Source: Chitinophagaceae bacterium UBA1930 (GTDB taxonomy: Bacteria > Bacteroidota > Bacteroidia > Chitinophagales > Chitinophagaceae). Taken from it: a DNA stretch of 64,000 nucleotides. Of this stretch, positions 17,383 through 26,822 are shown in pieces (positions within the stretch are counted from its first letter, which is position 1; every line of letters starts with the position of its first letter). Under the pieces are notes generated by a model. It was not told where the DNA came from. It did not search any database and saw nothing but the letters and a program-made list of their open reading frames with translations. The stretch is from positions 1,271,501 to 1,335,500 of the forward strand of contig DDFK01000001.1 of NCBI GenBank assembly GCA_002337145.1. Reading direction: 5' to 3'. The position numbers were made by a program, and so were the translations under genes.

Positions 17383-20300
17383 CTATTGTTTTATAAAACG
17401 TTGCATCTCTGTTCCGCTGGCCGATTCTATTTTTAGGATATAGATACCTGGAACCAGTTGCTCAATGTTTACCGTATTGATGTTACTGGTAATATTGATA
17501 TTGCTCAACACAACCCTTCCATCCACACCAAGAATACTGGCTTTGGCATTGGCTGCCGCAACAGGATAAATGATGTTTATCTTGTCTTTTGCCGGGTTGG
17601 GGAATATGGTAACCGCCTTTGTTTTATTGCTAACGGTTATGATATTGCTATAAGTAACCTTACCGTCTTTATCGGTTATTTTTAAACGGTACCATGTGGT
17701 GCCTGTTGGTATTTTAGGGTCGGTAAAACTGTAGTTGTTGTTGCTGTTGTTTTTTGCGTTGATGGTGGCAATACCGGTAAACGAGCTTTCGGTTGGCAGT
17801 TTCCTCTCCAGCTCAAAATGCAGCACGTTTACTTCGTTAACGGTGCCCCATTGCAAGGCTGCATCTGCATTAACCAATGAGCCTTCAAAAGACAACAATT
17901 GTAAAGGCAGTGCCGATACGGCAGAAGTGATCACCAATTGGCTAAAGCTGGGTATGCCTGCAACCGTAATAACATTGTTGCCGGTTGCCAAACTAACGGC
18001 GGTTACAGGAAACAGCTCCCATGTGCCGCTACCATTGGACGGGCGTTTGTACAAACGGTAGTTAGAAGCCGTGGCATCTGTTAATATACCATCTGCAAAC
18101 CTGAAAGCAAGTGTGGCATTTAAGTTGGATTGGTTGGCACCATAGTTATCAATGATCCAGTAACCGGGCAGCATATTGGTGCCGGGGTTGGGATTGCCGC
18201 CAACGGGTGCCGCTTCAATATAGGAACCATTCAACAATCCGTTAGGTGATAGTGCCGGGAACCGCATCTCCAGCCTGTTTGAGCGGTCGCTTGCATCAAA
18301 GCGGTATATATTGTCTGTGCTTTGTATAGAGATGCAATCGCTGCTACCGCCACCTGCTGAAAGGTCGCTCGTCAACGCCAATATGCCATTTTGCTTGCTG
18401 CTATTATTGCCATTGATATAATCGTTGAAGGTAGCTGTGGCATCTGGTTCGTTGAACTGGTAATAAGCAACCAATCCAGGTTCCGTACCCGTAAGCGTAA
18501 TATGTTTGCGTTGGCGTATCTCGCATTGGCTCAATGCAAGATTGTAAAATTGCATCTCTTCCATATCGCCATAAAAATTTTCTTCGTTGGCGGTGTTGTT
18601 GCTGCTACCCAGTTTCAATGGTGCAGCAATATTGTTGATGGTGCCGGTATAGGTAACCAGGCTTTGTATCACCATACGCCCGTTGATGTACAGTTTTATT
18701 TTATCGCCATTGTTCCATGTCACAAAAAAATGGCTCCATTGGTTTATCCTGAACATGCTGCTGTCAATAGGTAGCTCAACTTTTGCCAACACGCCACCAA
18801 TGCTTATCTGTGCAGATACCATTACGGTTGAACCATCGTTCCTGTACACGCCAGCCTGGAAAGCAGTATTGCTTGCAGTGGTTGCATCGCCTTTACCTAC
18901 AAAGCTTTTCAGTTTAAAATTGGTAACAGGAAATGCTTTGGGTTTTATCCATCCGCCAAAACTGATGGCCGTGTTGCCTTCCAATGCATTTACATCGCCA
19001 GCATTGGCATAATCATCAATACCATCAAACCTTGCCATTAAATTGGCTGGCCTTACAACGCCTGTTGGTACCGTGCGTTGCATGTTGGGGTTGTTTGTTG
19101 TATTGGCACTATTGTATAGGCCACCGTTGCAACCATAGGTAAATACTTTAAACCAATATTGTGTATTAGGTACAAGACCTGTAACCGTAATGGGCATAAC
19201 AGTGGTGCCTGTATAAATAACCTGCTCGCCACTACCAGCGTAAGTTGTACTTGCGGTTGGTACCGTTCCGTTGGCAGGTGCGGTAAAGCTGTTTACTTTA
19301 TTCATCTTAACCACATAACCTGTTACACCACCTGTTACCGGCGGTGTAAAACCCGATACTGTTATACTGCTGGTGGTAACATTGCTAAATGTAATGGCCG
19401 ATGCGTTTTGCGGTGCACTGCATGGCATCAAGATAACCTGACCGGGAGCATTGCCTTGCAGGTCGTTCATGTCTGTACCGAAACTTTTCAGTACGGTATA
19501 GCCTGTTCCATCTTTTCTTATCTTGTAGATATTGGCACCGTTGCTTCCGGATAGGGTGCCGCCGCATGTACCATATAGGTAGCCATCTTCGCCTATCTGT
19601 AAATTACTGTATGGGCTGCCGCCTTCGCTGCTTAAAAAACTTTTCAATACAGTGTAACCCGTACCGTTTTTATGCATTTTAAAGATACCACCATACCCAT
19701 TGGCCGTTACGGCACAGTTACCATATAAGGTATCGTTCAGCAACAACAATGGATAAGCCGGGTTACGCCCTTCTGTTGTGGCGTTGGCACTGGCAAATGT
19801 TTTAAGTATGGTTATACCACTGCCATCCGTATTCATGGTAAATATCACTGCATCGCTATTGCTTAAACTACCGAGGCCAATGAGTTTCTGCGTAGCAGCA
19901 TCCTGTATAAAACCGCCGCCACCAAACAAGGTATTGCTTCCACCAAACTGGTACAGGTTGCTGTAATCGGTACCATCTTTTTTCATTTTGAAAATGGTAC
20001 CACGGTTGTTGGCCCCGCCTTGTGATGTATTGCCATATAGGTAGCCATCCGCAGCTTCCATAATAATTTCGGGTACAATGCAGTTGGTAGGAGATGTGCC
20101 AAAGTTGCCAAATGATTTTATGACGGCAAATGTGCTGGTATCATTAGGGTTCACACGGTATATGGTTCCTGTATTACCTGTAATGGGGCCGCCATAACCG
20201 AGTACACCGTACAACCAGTCATCGCTGCCTAAAATAGCCGATGCCCTGCCTGCAGGCGAGTAGCCATCTTCGTTCTTGAAATTGTGTACAATACTGTCCC

Positions 20301-21714
20301 TTTGGTTGGCCAGTGCAGGGTAATAAGAAAACAAGTTGCCGTTGCCGTTAACACCACCGCTGATGGTTGTGGCAAATGCTTTGGCATATTGTGCAGATGC
20401 GGGGTTGGTAATAACACATGGTGCATTTACCGGGCCGCTACCTTCTGTGTAATAACCAAACTGGTACACACGTGTAAGGCCCGTGCCATCAGGGTTTACG
20501 GATTCAAGGAAGCCACCGCTGCCGGCGCCACCATATCCAAATGCAATAAAGAATTTGTTTCCTGTTTCCCTGTACATTAAGGAAGAGGCTTGCAGCCCAT
20601 CAAAATCGCTACGTAAAACAGTAAGGCCTGTTCCATCTTGAGCCATTTTAAAAAAGCTGCCGTTGTTGGATGGGCCGTAAGCAGATGTTACGCCATAGAT
20701 CAACCCATCGGTATGTATATACATTTTTCCTGAAGGTCTTATACCGGTAACAGACATATCCAGTTGCTGCAGCACAGTAAATGCACTGGCATCTTTTTTT
20801 ACCTTCCAGATGGTGCCACTGTTCAATGTACCATAGTTGGGGCAGCCACCAATAATGTAACCATCGGCCCCTTCAATGGGTGTGTTGATGGGATATGCAC
20901 CATCATTGTCGGAAAAAACTTTCAATACCGAATAGGTAGCAGTAAACGGGTTGTATTTGTATGCAACCCCTTTGCTGTTTGTACCACCGCCTGCACATAC
21001 GCCATAGAATATACCATCGCTGCCCAACAACATGGGGCAGCCCGGTGTGGAACCGGGATAGGCACCATTTACATTGGTGAAGGCAACGAGTTTTGTAAAG
21101 TCGTTGCCATTGGTATTTACACGTATAATGAAGCCGTTAGCACCGCCAAGATTGCCGTAGAGCCTGCCATCCAGCCCCATTACCAGGCTTCCGTTAGTGC
21201 CGCTCACTGCTTCTGTACTGGTATTGAGGTGCCTTAGCACAGCAAAAATATTACCGTCTTTACTCAGCTTCCAAATGGTGCCGTTGTTGTTGTTGCCACC
21301 ATTTTCACAAACACCGTATAGGAAACCATCTGCTGCCACAACAGGATGCCAGTGTATGCTGCCGCCATCGCTTGCCCTTATGAATTTTCTTAGAATAGTG
21401 TAGTCGGTACCGTTGTATTTTACTTTAAATATGGTACCTGCATCGCCATAGCCATTGCCAAATGCTGAGCCATAAAAGTAACCGTCATTACCATCTACCA
21501 TATCAATGCCGATACCGGGTGCATTGGGAAACTCCACGTTCTTTGTATAACCCGTACCGTTGGTATTGATGCTAAAGGCATTGCCGTTGCCATCTAACGA
21601 GCCGCGGTTGTTGAGACCAATCAGTTTCTGCTGACTATAAGAATCAATTAAAAAAAATAAAAATGCAAGTACCAATATTGGTTTCGGTGTAATTTTCAGC
21701 TTATTCATAAGCAT
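17383..21714 (-). CDS. Secreted GloVer-repeat protein with Fn3, LamG and T9SS sorting domains
   Basis: A 1443-residue exported protein. A signal peptide precedes about 14 repeats over residues ~35-770, each of ~50-60 residues with a core like GTIFKMKKDGTDYTVLKSF followed by a glycine-rich DGYLYG turn: the GloVer (TIGR03803-type) repeat expected to fold as a beta-propeller or solenoid. A fibronectin-type-III domain (~775-890) and a LamG/concanavalin-like domain (~895-1100, ARFDGIDDYANAGD) follow. The C-terminal ~75 residues (IFPNPAKDKINI ... GIYILKI) are a type IX secretion sorting tail. A surface adhesin or carbohydrate-binding role is likely. The start could be the second methionine (21708). 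Confidence 0.88.
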   Translation of the reverse strand: MLMNKLKITPKPILVLAFLFFLIDSYSQQKLIGLNNRGSLDGNGNAFSINTNGTGYTKNVEFPNAPGIGIDMVDGNDGYFYGSAFGNGYGDAGTIFKVKYNGTDYTILRKFIRASDGGSIHWHPVVAADGFLYGVCENGGNNNNGTIWKLSKDGNIFAVLRHLNTSTEAVSGTNGSLVMGLDGRLYGNLGGANGFIIRVNTNGNDFTKLVAFTNVNGAYPGSTPGCPMLLGSDGIFYGVCAGGGTNSKGVAYKYNPFTATYSVLKVFSDNDGAYPINTPIEGADGYIIGGCPNYGTLNSGTIWKVKKDASAFTVLQQLDMSVTGIRPSGKMYIHTDGLIYGVTSAYGPSNNGSFFKMAQDGTGLTVLRSDFDGLQASSLMYRETGNKFFIAFGYGGAGSGGFLESVNPDGTGLTRVYQFGYYTEGSGPVNAPCVITNPASAQYAKAFATTISGGVNGNGNLFSYYPALANQRDSIVHNFKNEDGYSPAGRASAILGSDDWLYGVLGYGGPITGNTGTIYRVNPNDTSTFAVIKSFGNFGTSPTNCIVPEIIMEAADGYLYGNTSQGGANNRGTIFKMKKDGTDYSNLYQFGGSNTLFGGGGFIQDAATQKLIGLGSLSNSDAVIFTMNTDGSGITILKTFASANATTEGRNPAYPLLLLNDTLYGNCAVTANGYGGIFKMHKNGTGYTVLKSFLSSEGGSPYSNLQIGEDGYLYGTCGGTLSGSNGANIYKIRKDGTGYTVLKSFGTDMNDLQGNAPGQVILMPCSAPQNASAITFSNVTTSSITVSGFTPPVTGGVTGYVVKMNKVNSFTAPANGTVPTASTTYAGSGEQVIYTGTTVMPITVTGLVPNTQYWFKVFTYGCNGGLYNSANTTNNPNMQRTVPTGVVRPANLMARFDGIDDYANAGDVNALEGNTAISFGGWIKPKAFPVTNFKLKSFVGKGDATTASNTAFQAGVYRNDGSTVMVSAQISIGGVLAKVELPIDSSMFRINQWSHFFVTWNNGDKIKLYINGRMVIQSLVTYTGTINNIAAPLKLGSSNNTANEENFYGDMEEMQFYNLALSQCEIRQRKHITLTGTEPGLVAYYQFNEPDATATFNDYINGNNSSKQNGILALTSDLSAGGGSSDCISIQSTDNIYRFDASDRSNRLEMRFPALSPNGLLNGSYIEAAPVGGNPNPGTNMLPGYWIIDNYGANQSNLNATLAFRFADGILTDATASNYRLYKRPSNGSGTWELFPVTAVSLATGNNVITVAGIPSFSQLVITSAVSALPLQLLSFEGSLVNADAALQWGTVNEVNVLHFELERKLPTESSFTGIATINAKNNSNNNYSFTDPKIPTGTTWYRLKITDKDGKVTYSNIITVSNKTKAVTIFPNPAKDKINIIYPVAAANAKASILGVDGRVVLSNINITSNINTVNIEQLVPGIYILKIESASGTEMQRFIKQ

Positions 21715-21874
21715 TTAGTTTTATAGTTGCGAATTGTTTTTAGGATGCATGGTATTGGATCATGTTGCTAAGAAACAAACCAATTGCAGCGTAGATAAAC
21801 CCGTTTTTGAGGAAAATTAGATTTCAAAGCATCAACAAGAACAGCTAAATTGTTGATTATTATACGATTGTACC

Positions 21875-23350
21875 ATGAGCACCAGTAACCTTTTTTCATT
21901 GATCCAATCACTGAACCCATCTGAAAAAAGATACTTTAACCTGTTTGCACAAAGGCAGGTGCAGCAACGCAATACCAATTATTTAAAATTGTTTGAAGCC
22001 ATCAATAACCAAGATGTGTATGATGAAGATGCGTTGCTTAAAAAGTTCAGGAAGGAAAATTTCATTAAGCAGTTTGCCGTTACCAAAAACTATCTCTTCA
22101 ACATGGTATTGAAGAGCATGCAGGAATACAATGAACAGAACTTTATTGAATGGAAGATAAGGAACCTGTTCCTGCAGATAAAGATATTGGCCAGCAAAGG
22201 GCTTGATGCAGATGCGGCCAAGCTGATCAAAAAAACAAAAGAGCTTGCTTGGCAATATGAATACCATCATGTGATCATGGATGTGTTGCATATAGAGAAA
22301 TACCTGTTTGGCAATTTCAGAATCTATGAGCAAACACATGCGGTGTTTACGGCAATGGCAAAAGAAGACAATGATGCTTTTGACATTGCACGGCTGCACC
22401 AGCGTGTTGGCCATGCTTGGCATTACCTTACATTGCTGGAGCAGGAGATTGGTATATTACCGTTGGAAGCCATCAAAGCCAAGGCAGATGCATACCTTGA
22501 TGCCGATTATATGCAGCAGGAACCGACCCAATCGTACAATACCAGGTTCAGGTACTATGCAACATGGTCGCTGTACTATAACTTGATAAACGACCAGCAA
22601 AAAAATTACGAATGCTGCCGCAAATGCATTTTGATAAGGGAAGAGCAGATTGAAAAGCAGCCGTTGCAGAACATGGACCCATTGGCGAGCTATTACAATT
22701 TTTTGATTGCGTGTGAAAAGGCAGATCAATGGGATGAATTTGAACTGTACCTTTTTAAAATAAAAAATTACGAAGCGCCAACCATTGAAGTAAACATACG
22801 CAGGATGCACAATTACTGTTGGTGCGGTTTGATGTTTTATTTACATAAGGAGGACTATGCAAAAGCTTACGGTATAGTACAGGAATACAGGCAGTTTTTT
22901 GTGGAGCCGAAAATAAGTTTCAGAAAGGATTTCAAGATTTACATAGAAGCGGCCTGTGGACTGGTATGCTTCTTCAATAAAAATTACAAAGAAGCCATTT
23001 ATTGGTGGAACGATATTTTGAACAAGCCTGCAGAGCAGGTTGAATTAAGGACGCAAGCCGCAGTACGCCTGTATTTGATGCTGCTGCATTACGAAGAAGG
23101 CAATATGGAAATCATGGATTACCTGGTGCAGCAGGCAAGATCGTTCCTTAAACAGATTGCCATGCTGCATGAACCTGAACAGTTGTTTTTAAAAGAAATA
23201 ACGGCATTGAGCTGCATCAATAACCGTACAGCCGCCAAAGCCAAATTTGAACAGTTGTACCAACAGTTGAATGGTTGTGTTTTATCAGTTTCTGGTAATG
23301 CAGTAAACAGTTTTATATTGAATTGGGTACGACAAAAGGCAACCAGTTAA
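21875..23350 (+). CDS. Conserved hypothetical helical protein
   Basis: A 491-residue protein that I do not recognise by name. It has no signal peptide or membrane segment. It is rich in Leu, Tyr, Gln and aromatic residues and looks almost entirely alpha-helical, with pairs of amphipathic helices of TPR-like spacing (for example FSLIQSLNPSEKRYFNLFAQ at the start). No catalytic motif is visible. It overlaps the convergent purD gene by 4 bases. A scaffold or regulatory role is possible, but nothing here decides it. Confidence 0.75.
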   Translation: MSTSNLFSLIQSLNPSEKRYFNLFAQRQVQQRNTNYLKLFEAINNQDVYDEDALLKKFRKENFIKQFAVTKNYLFNMVLKSMQEYNEQNFIEWKIRNLFLQIKILASKGLDADAAKLIKKTKELAWQYEYHHVIMDVLHIEKYLFGNFRIYEQTHAVFTAMAKEDNDAFDIARLHQRVGHAWHYLTLLEQEIGILPLEAIKAKADAYLDADYMQQEPTQSYNTRFRYYATWSLYYNLINDQQKNYECCRKCILIREEQIEKQPLQNMDPLASYYNFLIACEKADQWDEFELYLFKIKNYEAPTIEVNIRRMHNYCWCGLMFYLHKEDYAKAYGIVQEYRQFFVEPKISFRKDFKIYIEAACGLVCFFNKNYKEAIYWWNDILNKPAEQVELRTQAAVRLYLMLLHYEEGNMEIMDYLVQQARSFLKQIAMLHEPEQLFLKEITALSCINNRTAAKAKFEQLYQQLNGCVLSVSGNAVNSFILNWVRQKATS

Positions 23351-24636
23351 TTCTCGAATTCAAAGCCGATATCTTTTCTGTAGTACATGCCTTCAAAAGA
23401 AATCTGTTGCAATATGTTGGTGCATTTGTCAACCGCATGTGCAATGGTATCTGCCGATGCAGTAACTGTTAGTACCCTGCCGCCATTGGTTACGGTTTCG
23501 TTTGCTTCGCTCAACTTTGTGCCTGCATGAAAAACAAGACTGTCTTTTTCCGTTTGCAGTTTGTCAAGCCCAGCTATGGGTAACCCTTTTTTATAATCAC
23601 CGGGATAGCCCCCGCTCACTGCCATTACTGTTGCAAAGCTTCCTTCAAGGTATTCAATATTGGTATCGGCTAATGTACCGTTGTCCATTGCGGCAAACAG
23701 GCTTACGAGATCGGTTTCCAATCTTGGCATTACCACTTCTGTTTCAGGGTCGCCCATACGGCAATTGTATTCAATTACAAAAGGCTCGCCTTCCACGTTC
23801 ATCAAACCAAAGAAGATAAAACCATTGTACACAAGACTTTCCTGTTGCAATCCATTGATGGTTGGCTTGATTATTTTTTCTTCCACCTTTTGCATGAACG
23901 CATCGTCCATAAAAGGAACCGGTGTTACGCAACCCATACCACCTGTGTTCAGGCCGGTATTGCCTTCACCAATCTGTTTGTAATCTTTTGCATGACCAAT
24001 GATTTGGTAATCTTTTCCATTGGTCAAAACAAAAACGCTTACTTCAATGCCTTGCAAAAATTCTTCAATCACTACTTTGCTGCTGGCTTCACCAAACTGT
24101 TTGTTCATGATCATTTCCTCAAAGGCTATCAGTGCCTCGTCCTGTGCATGTGCAATAATTACACCTTTACCTGCAGCCAATCCATCGGCCTTTAACACCA
24201 CGGGAACCGAATGGCCGGCAATGTACCTTTTACCATCTTCAAAATTATCTTTTGTAAATTCTGCATAAGCGGCAGTAGGTATGTTGTGCCTTTGCATGAA
24301 GTGTTTGCTAAAAGCCTTGCTACCTTCCAATTGTGCAGCTTCGGCAGACGGGCCCACTACAATTATTTTTTTAAGCTGCTCATCGTTCTTATAAAAATCA
24401 TACACGCCTTTTACCAATGGGTCTTCGGGACCAACCACCACCATGTCTATTTTGTTTGCCAGGCAAAAATCCTTTTGTGCTTCAAAGTCGTTGATGCCAA
24501 TATTTGCATTGGTACCGTATTGAGATGTGCCCGCATTGCCCGGAGCAATAAACAGGTTGTCGCAATGATGGCTCTGTTGCATTTTCCATGCAAGTGCATG
24601 CTCACGTCCGCCGCTGCCTAATAAAAGTATGTTCAT
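23347..24636 (-). CDS. purD: Phosphoribosylamine-glycine ligase
   Basis: A GARS enzyme of about 429 residues, the second step of purine biosynthesis: 5-phosphoribosylamine plus glycine plus ATP gives GAR. The N-terminal domain MNILLLGSGGREHALAWKM is diagnostic. The ATP-grasp region has FSKHFMQRHNIPTAAY and KADGLAAGKGVIIA. GVTPV-type residues and YNCRMGDPETEVVMPRLETD close the active site. The frame allows a start two codons upstream, but the ATG at 24636 gives the usual N-terminus. It stands alone. Confidence 0.96.
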   Translation of the reverse strand: MNILLLGSGGREHALAWKMQQSHHCDNLFIAPGNAGTSQYGTNANIGINDFEAQKDFCLANKIDMVVVGPEDPLVKGVYDFYKNDEQLKKIIVVGPSAEAAQLEGSKAFSKHFMQRHNIPTAAYAEFTKDNFEDGKRYIAGHSVPVVLKADGLAAGKGVIIAHAQDEALIAFEEMIMNKQFGEASSKVVIEEFLQGIEVSVFVLTNGKDYQIIGHAKDYKQIGEGNTGLNTGGMGCVTPVPFMDDAFMQKVEEKIIKPTINGLQQESLVYNGFIFFGLMNVEGEPFVIEYNCRMGDPETEVVMPRLETDLVSLFAAMDNGTLADTNIEYLEGSFATVMAVSGGYPGDYKKGLPIAGLDKLQTEKDSLVFHAGTKLSEANETVTNGGRVLTVTASADTIAHAVDKCTNILQQISFEGMYYRKDIGFEFEN

Positions 24637-24695
24637 GGTCAATTGTTCAATAGGTGATGTTTGGCGAAAGTAATTGCGTAATTCGGGATTTGGAA

Positions 24696-24727
24696 TTTGA
24701 TTTTTGCTATTTAGTTCCCTTTATTTG
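24696..24727 (+). promoter_or_regulatory. Possible promoter for the POT transporter gene
   Basis: TTTG at 24696-24699 and TTTATTTG at 24720-24727 are separated by 20 bases. The second element differs from TAnnTTTG only at its second base. The leader to the ATG at 24808 would be about 75 bases. Confidence 0.35.
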
Positions 24728-24807
24728 ACAACTGGAATTTGTTTATTGAAAATTCTGTGTATTTTGAGCCGTTACTAAACCAAAAACTACTAACGAAATT
24801 TAACTGT

Positions 24808-26718
24808 ATGAGTGAAACTACTGTTGCACAAAAAGGACATCCAAAGGGCCTTTATGTTTTGTTTGCCACCGAATTCTGGGAGCGTTTTAGTTATTATGGA
24901 ATGCGGGCAATTTTTGTGCTGTTCATGACAAAATATTTATTCTTCAACAAAGCCTTAGCATCTAATATTTATGGTACATATACAGGTTTGGTTTATTTGA
25001 CCCCTTTAATTGGTGGTTATGTGGCAGACAGGTATTGGGGAAACAGGAAATCGATTTTTGTGGGCGGTATCCTAATGGCAATTGGTCAGTTTTTATTGTT
25101 TGGTTGTGCATCCGTTCCGCAAGGCTCGGCAGCAAGCCAACTTTTATTATGGGGCGGTTTGGGGCTATTAATATTTGGCAATGGCTTCTTTAAACCCAAT
25201 ATCTCAACAATGGTTGGTCAACTGTATCCTGAAGGGGATGTTAGAAAAGACGGTGCATATTCCATTTTCTATATGGGTATTAATGCCGGGGCCTTTTTTG
25301 CACCGCTGGTTTGTGGTTATCTAGGGGAGAATGTGGATTTTAAATGGGGCTTTCTTTCTGCAGGTATCGGTATGATTATAGGCCTAATCATTTTCTATTT
25401 TACTAAAAACAAATATGTAATCTCTCCTACGGGCAAACAATTGGGTGTTGCTGCCAATAAATTGGATGACACGAGTAACAATGATGCAGGTTTCAGCACA
25501 CAGCAGCTTACCATTTTGATTGGTGGTATCATTGCAACAATTGCAATATTGTTTTATGTTTTGAAAGTTGATTTCTGGGGATCATTAATTTATGGAATGA
25601 CCATTGTTGCCCCCTTTGTTGTAATTACAGACAAGTCGCTTACAAAAACAGAAAAAGACAGGCTTTGGGTAATCATCCTGGTAATGATATTTGTTGTTTT
25701 CTTTTGGATGTGTTTTGAACAGGCAGGAGCATCGCTTACATTTTTTGCCGATGAGCAAACCAATAGGACCATATTTGGCTGGACAATGCCAGCAAGCTAT
25801 TTCCAAAGTTTCAACGCTGGTTTCATTGTTTTACTGGCACCTATATTAAGTGTAATATGGCTTAAGCTAAATAAGAAAGGCAAAAACCCCGCAGCTCCTT
25901 TTAAACAGGCACTAGGTTTAGGTTTCTTGGCACTGGGTTATTTGTTTATTGCTATGGGTGCAAAGAATATACCGTCTGCAGGTGCAAGTATTGTTTGGCT
26001 TACAGGTCTTTATTTTTTACATACAGTTGGTGAGTTGTGTTTAAGCCCTATTGGTTTATCAATGGTCAATAAACTTACGCCAGCCCGTTTCACATCGCTT
26101 ATGATGGGTGTATGGTTCCTGGCAATTGCAACAGGGAACAAGCTTGCGGGTTCCATGAGTTCATTATATCCTGAACAACAAAATGTGGCCGCAGAATTCA
26201 ATGCGAGCAAAGTAACCCTAAACGGCAATACTGTAAACTGGGACTCGGTGGTAAACAACCATTCCATTGCGGCTGATAATACATGGGATGTTCAATTGGT
26301 AAAAAAATCGGCAGATTCAAAACAACCGGATTCCATCACAAATATTGTTGTTACTGCCTCCACTACTGGCTTGGGTGCCGATACCACTAAAGTCAAAAGA
26401 ATCATACCTTCTAAAATGAGTGAGGAAAAGAAAAAGAAAATATTTGAGAAGTTTGGTGACAAAGAGCCTAAGTTCCTGTTTGCAAAAGGAACGGAAGCAA
26501 ATACTTATTACCTACTTAGAAATGAAATGTATGCCAAGAACAATGAGATAAAATTGGAAAAATGGAATATCAATCCTGAACATCCCCGGTTTTTAGGAAT
26601 TGAAATCAAAGACCTTTACACTTATTTTTTATTGTTTGTAGGCCTATCTGGCATTGCGTCCTTAATACTGCTTTTCTTGGCCGGAAGACTGCAAAAGATG
26701 ATGCATGGAGTTAAATAA
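24808..26718 (+). CDS. POT/PTR2 family proton-coupled oligopeptide transporter
   Basis: A 636-residue major-facilitator transporter. The start at 24808 (MSETTVAQKGHPKGLYVLF) is chosen because the upstream 23 codons look non-coding and the family begins this way. The proton-coupling motif EFWERFSYYGMR is in helix 1, and the PTR2 signature FYMGINAGAFFAPLVCGYLG follows. It imports di- and tripeptides. A hydrophilic insertion of about 150 residues (~450-605) sits before the last membrane helix, outside the standard 12-14 helix fold. An intrinsic terminator follows. An OPT peptide transporter is encoded next. Confidence 0.92.
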   Translation: MSETTVAQKGHPKGLYVLFATEFWERFSYYGMRAIFVLFMTKYLFFNKALASNIYGTYTGLVYLTPLIGGYVADRYWGNRKSIFVGGILMAIGQFLLFGCASVPQGSAASQLLLWGGLGLLIFGNGFFKPNISTMVGQLYPEGDVRKDGAYSIFYMGINAGAFFAPLVCGYLGENVDFKWGFLSAGIGMIIGLIIFYFTKNKYVISPTGKQLGVAANKLDDTSNNDAGFSTQQLTILIGGIIATIAILFYVLKVDFWGSLIYGMTIVAPFVVITDKSLTKTEKDRLWVIILVMIFVVFFWMCFEQAGASLTFFADEQTNRTIFGWTMPASYFQSFNAGFIVLLAPILSVIWLKLNKKGKNPAAPFKQALGLGFLALGYLFIAMGAKNIPSAGASIVWLTGLYFLHTVGELCLSPIGLSMVNKLTPARFTSLMMGVWFLAIATGNKLAGSMSSLYPEQQNVAAEFNASKVTLNGNTVNWDSVVNNHSIAADNTWDVQLVKKSADSKQPDSITNIVVTASTTGLGADTTKVKRIIPSKMSEEKKKKIFEKFGDKEPKFLFAKGTEANTYYLLRNEMYAKNNEIKLEKWNINPEHPRFLGIEIKDLYTYFLLFVGLSGIASLILLFLAGRLQKMMHGVK

Positions 26719-26745
26719 ATAATTATTGAACCCAATATTTAGTAC

Positions 26746-26777
26746 AGCCGATTGAATAATTTCAATCGGCTTTTTTT
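26746..26777 (+). terminator. Intrinsic terminator after the POT gene
   Basis: The stem AGCCGATTGAA / TTCAATCGGCT has 11 perfect base pairs and a TAAT loop, and is followed by seven T. It ends the POT transcript 28 bases after the stop codon and separates it from the OPT gene. Confidence 0.9.
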
Positions 26778-26822
26778 ATTATCGGCTCAATAACATTTAA
26801 CTTTCAAAAAAATACTACTGCT

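Noticed and set aside
24661..24730. Similarity between the leader of POT and the mreB-mreC hairpin (GGAATTTGGAATTT-like text)
   Set aside because: The shared bases are short and low-complexity, and no hairpin arm is repeated.
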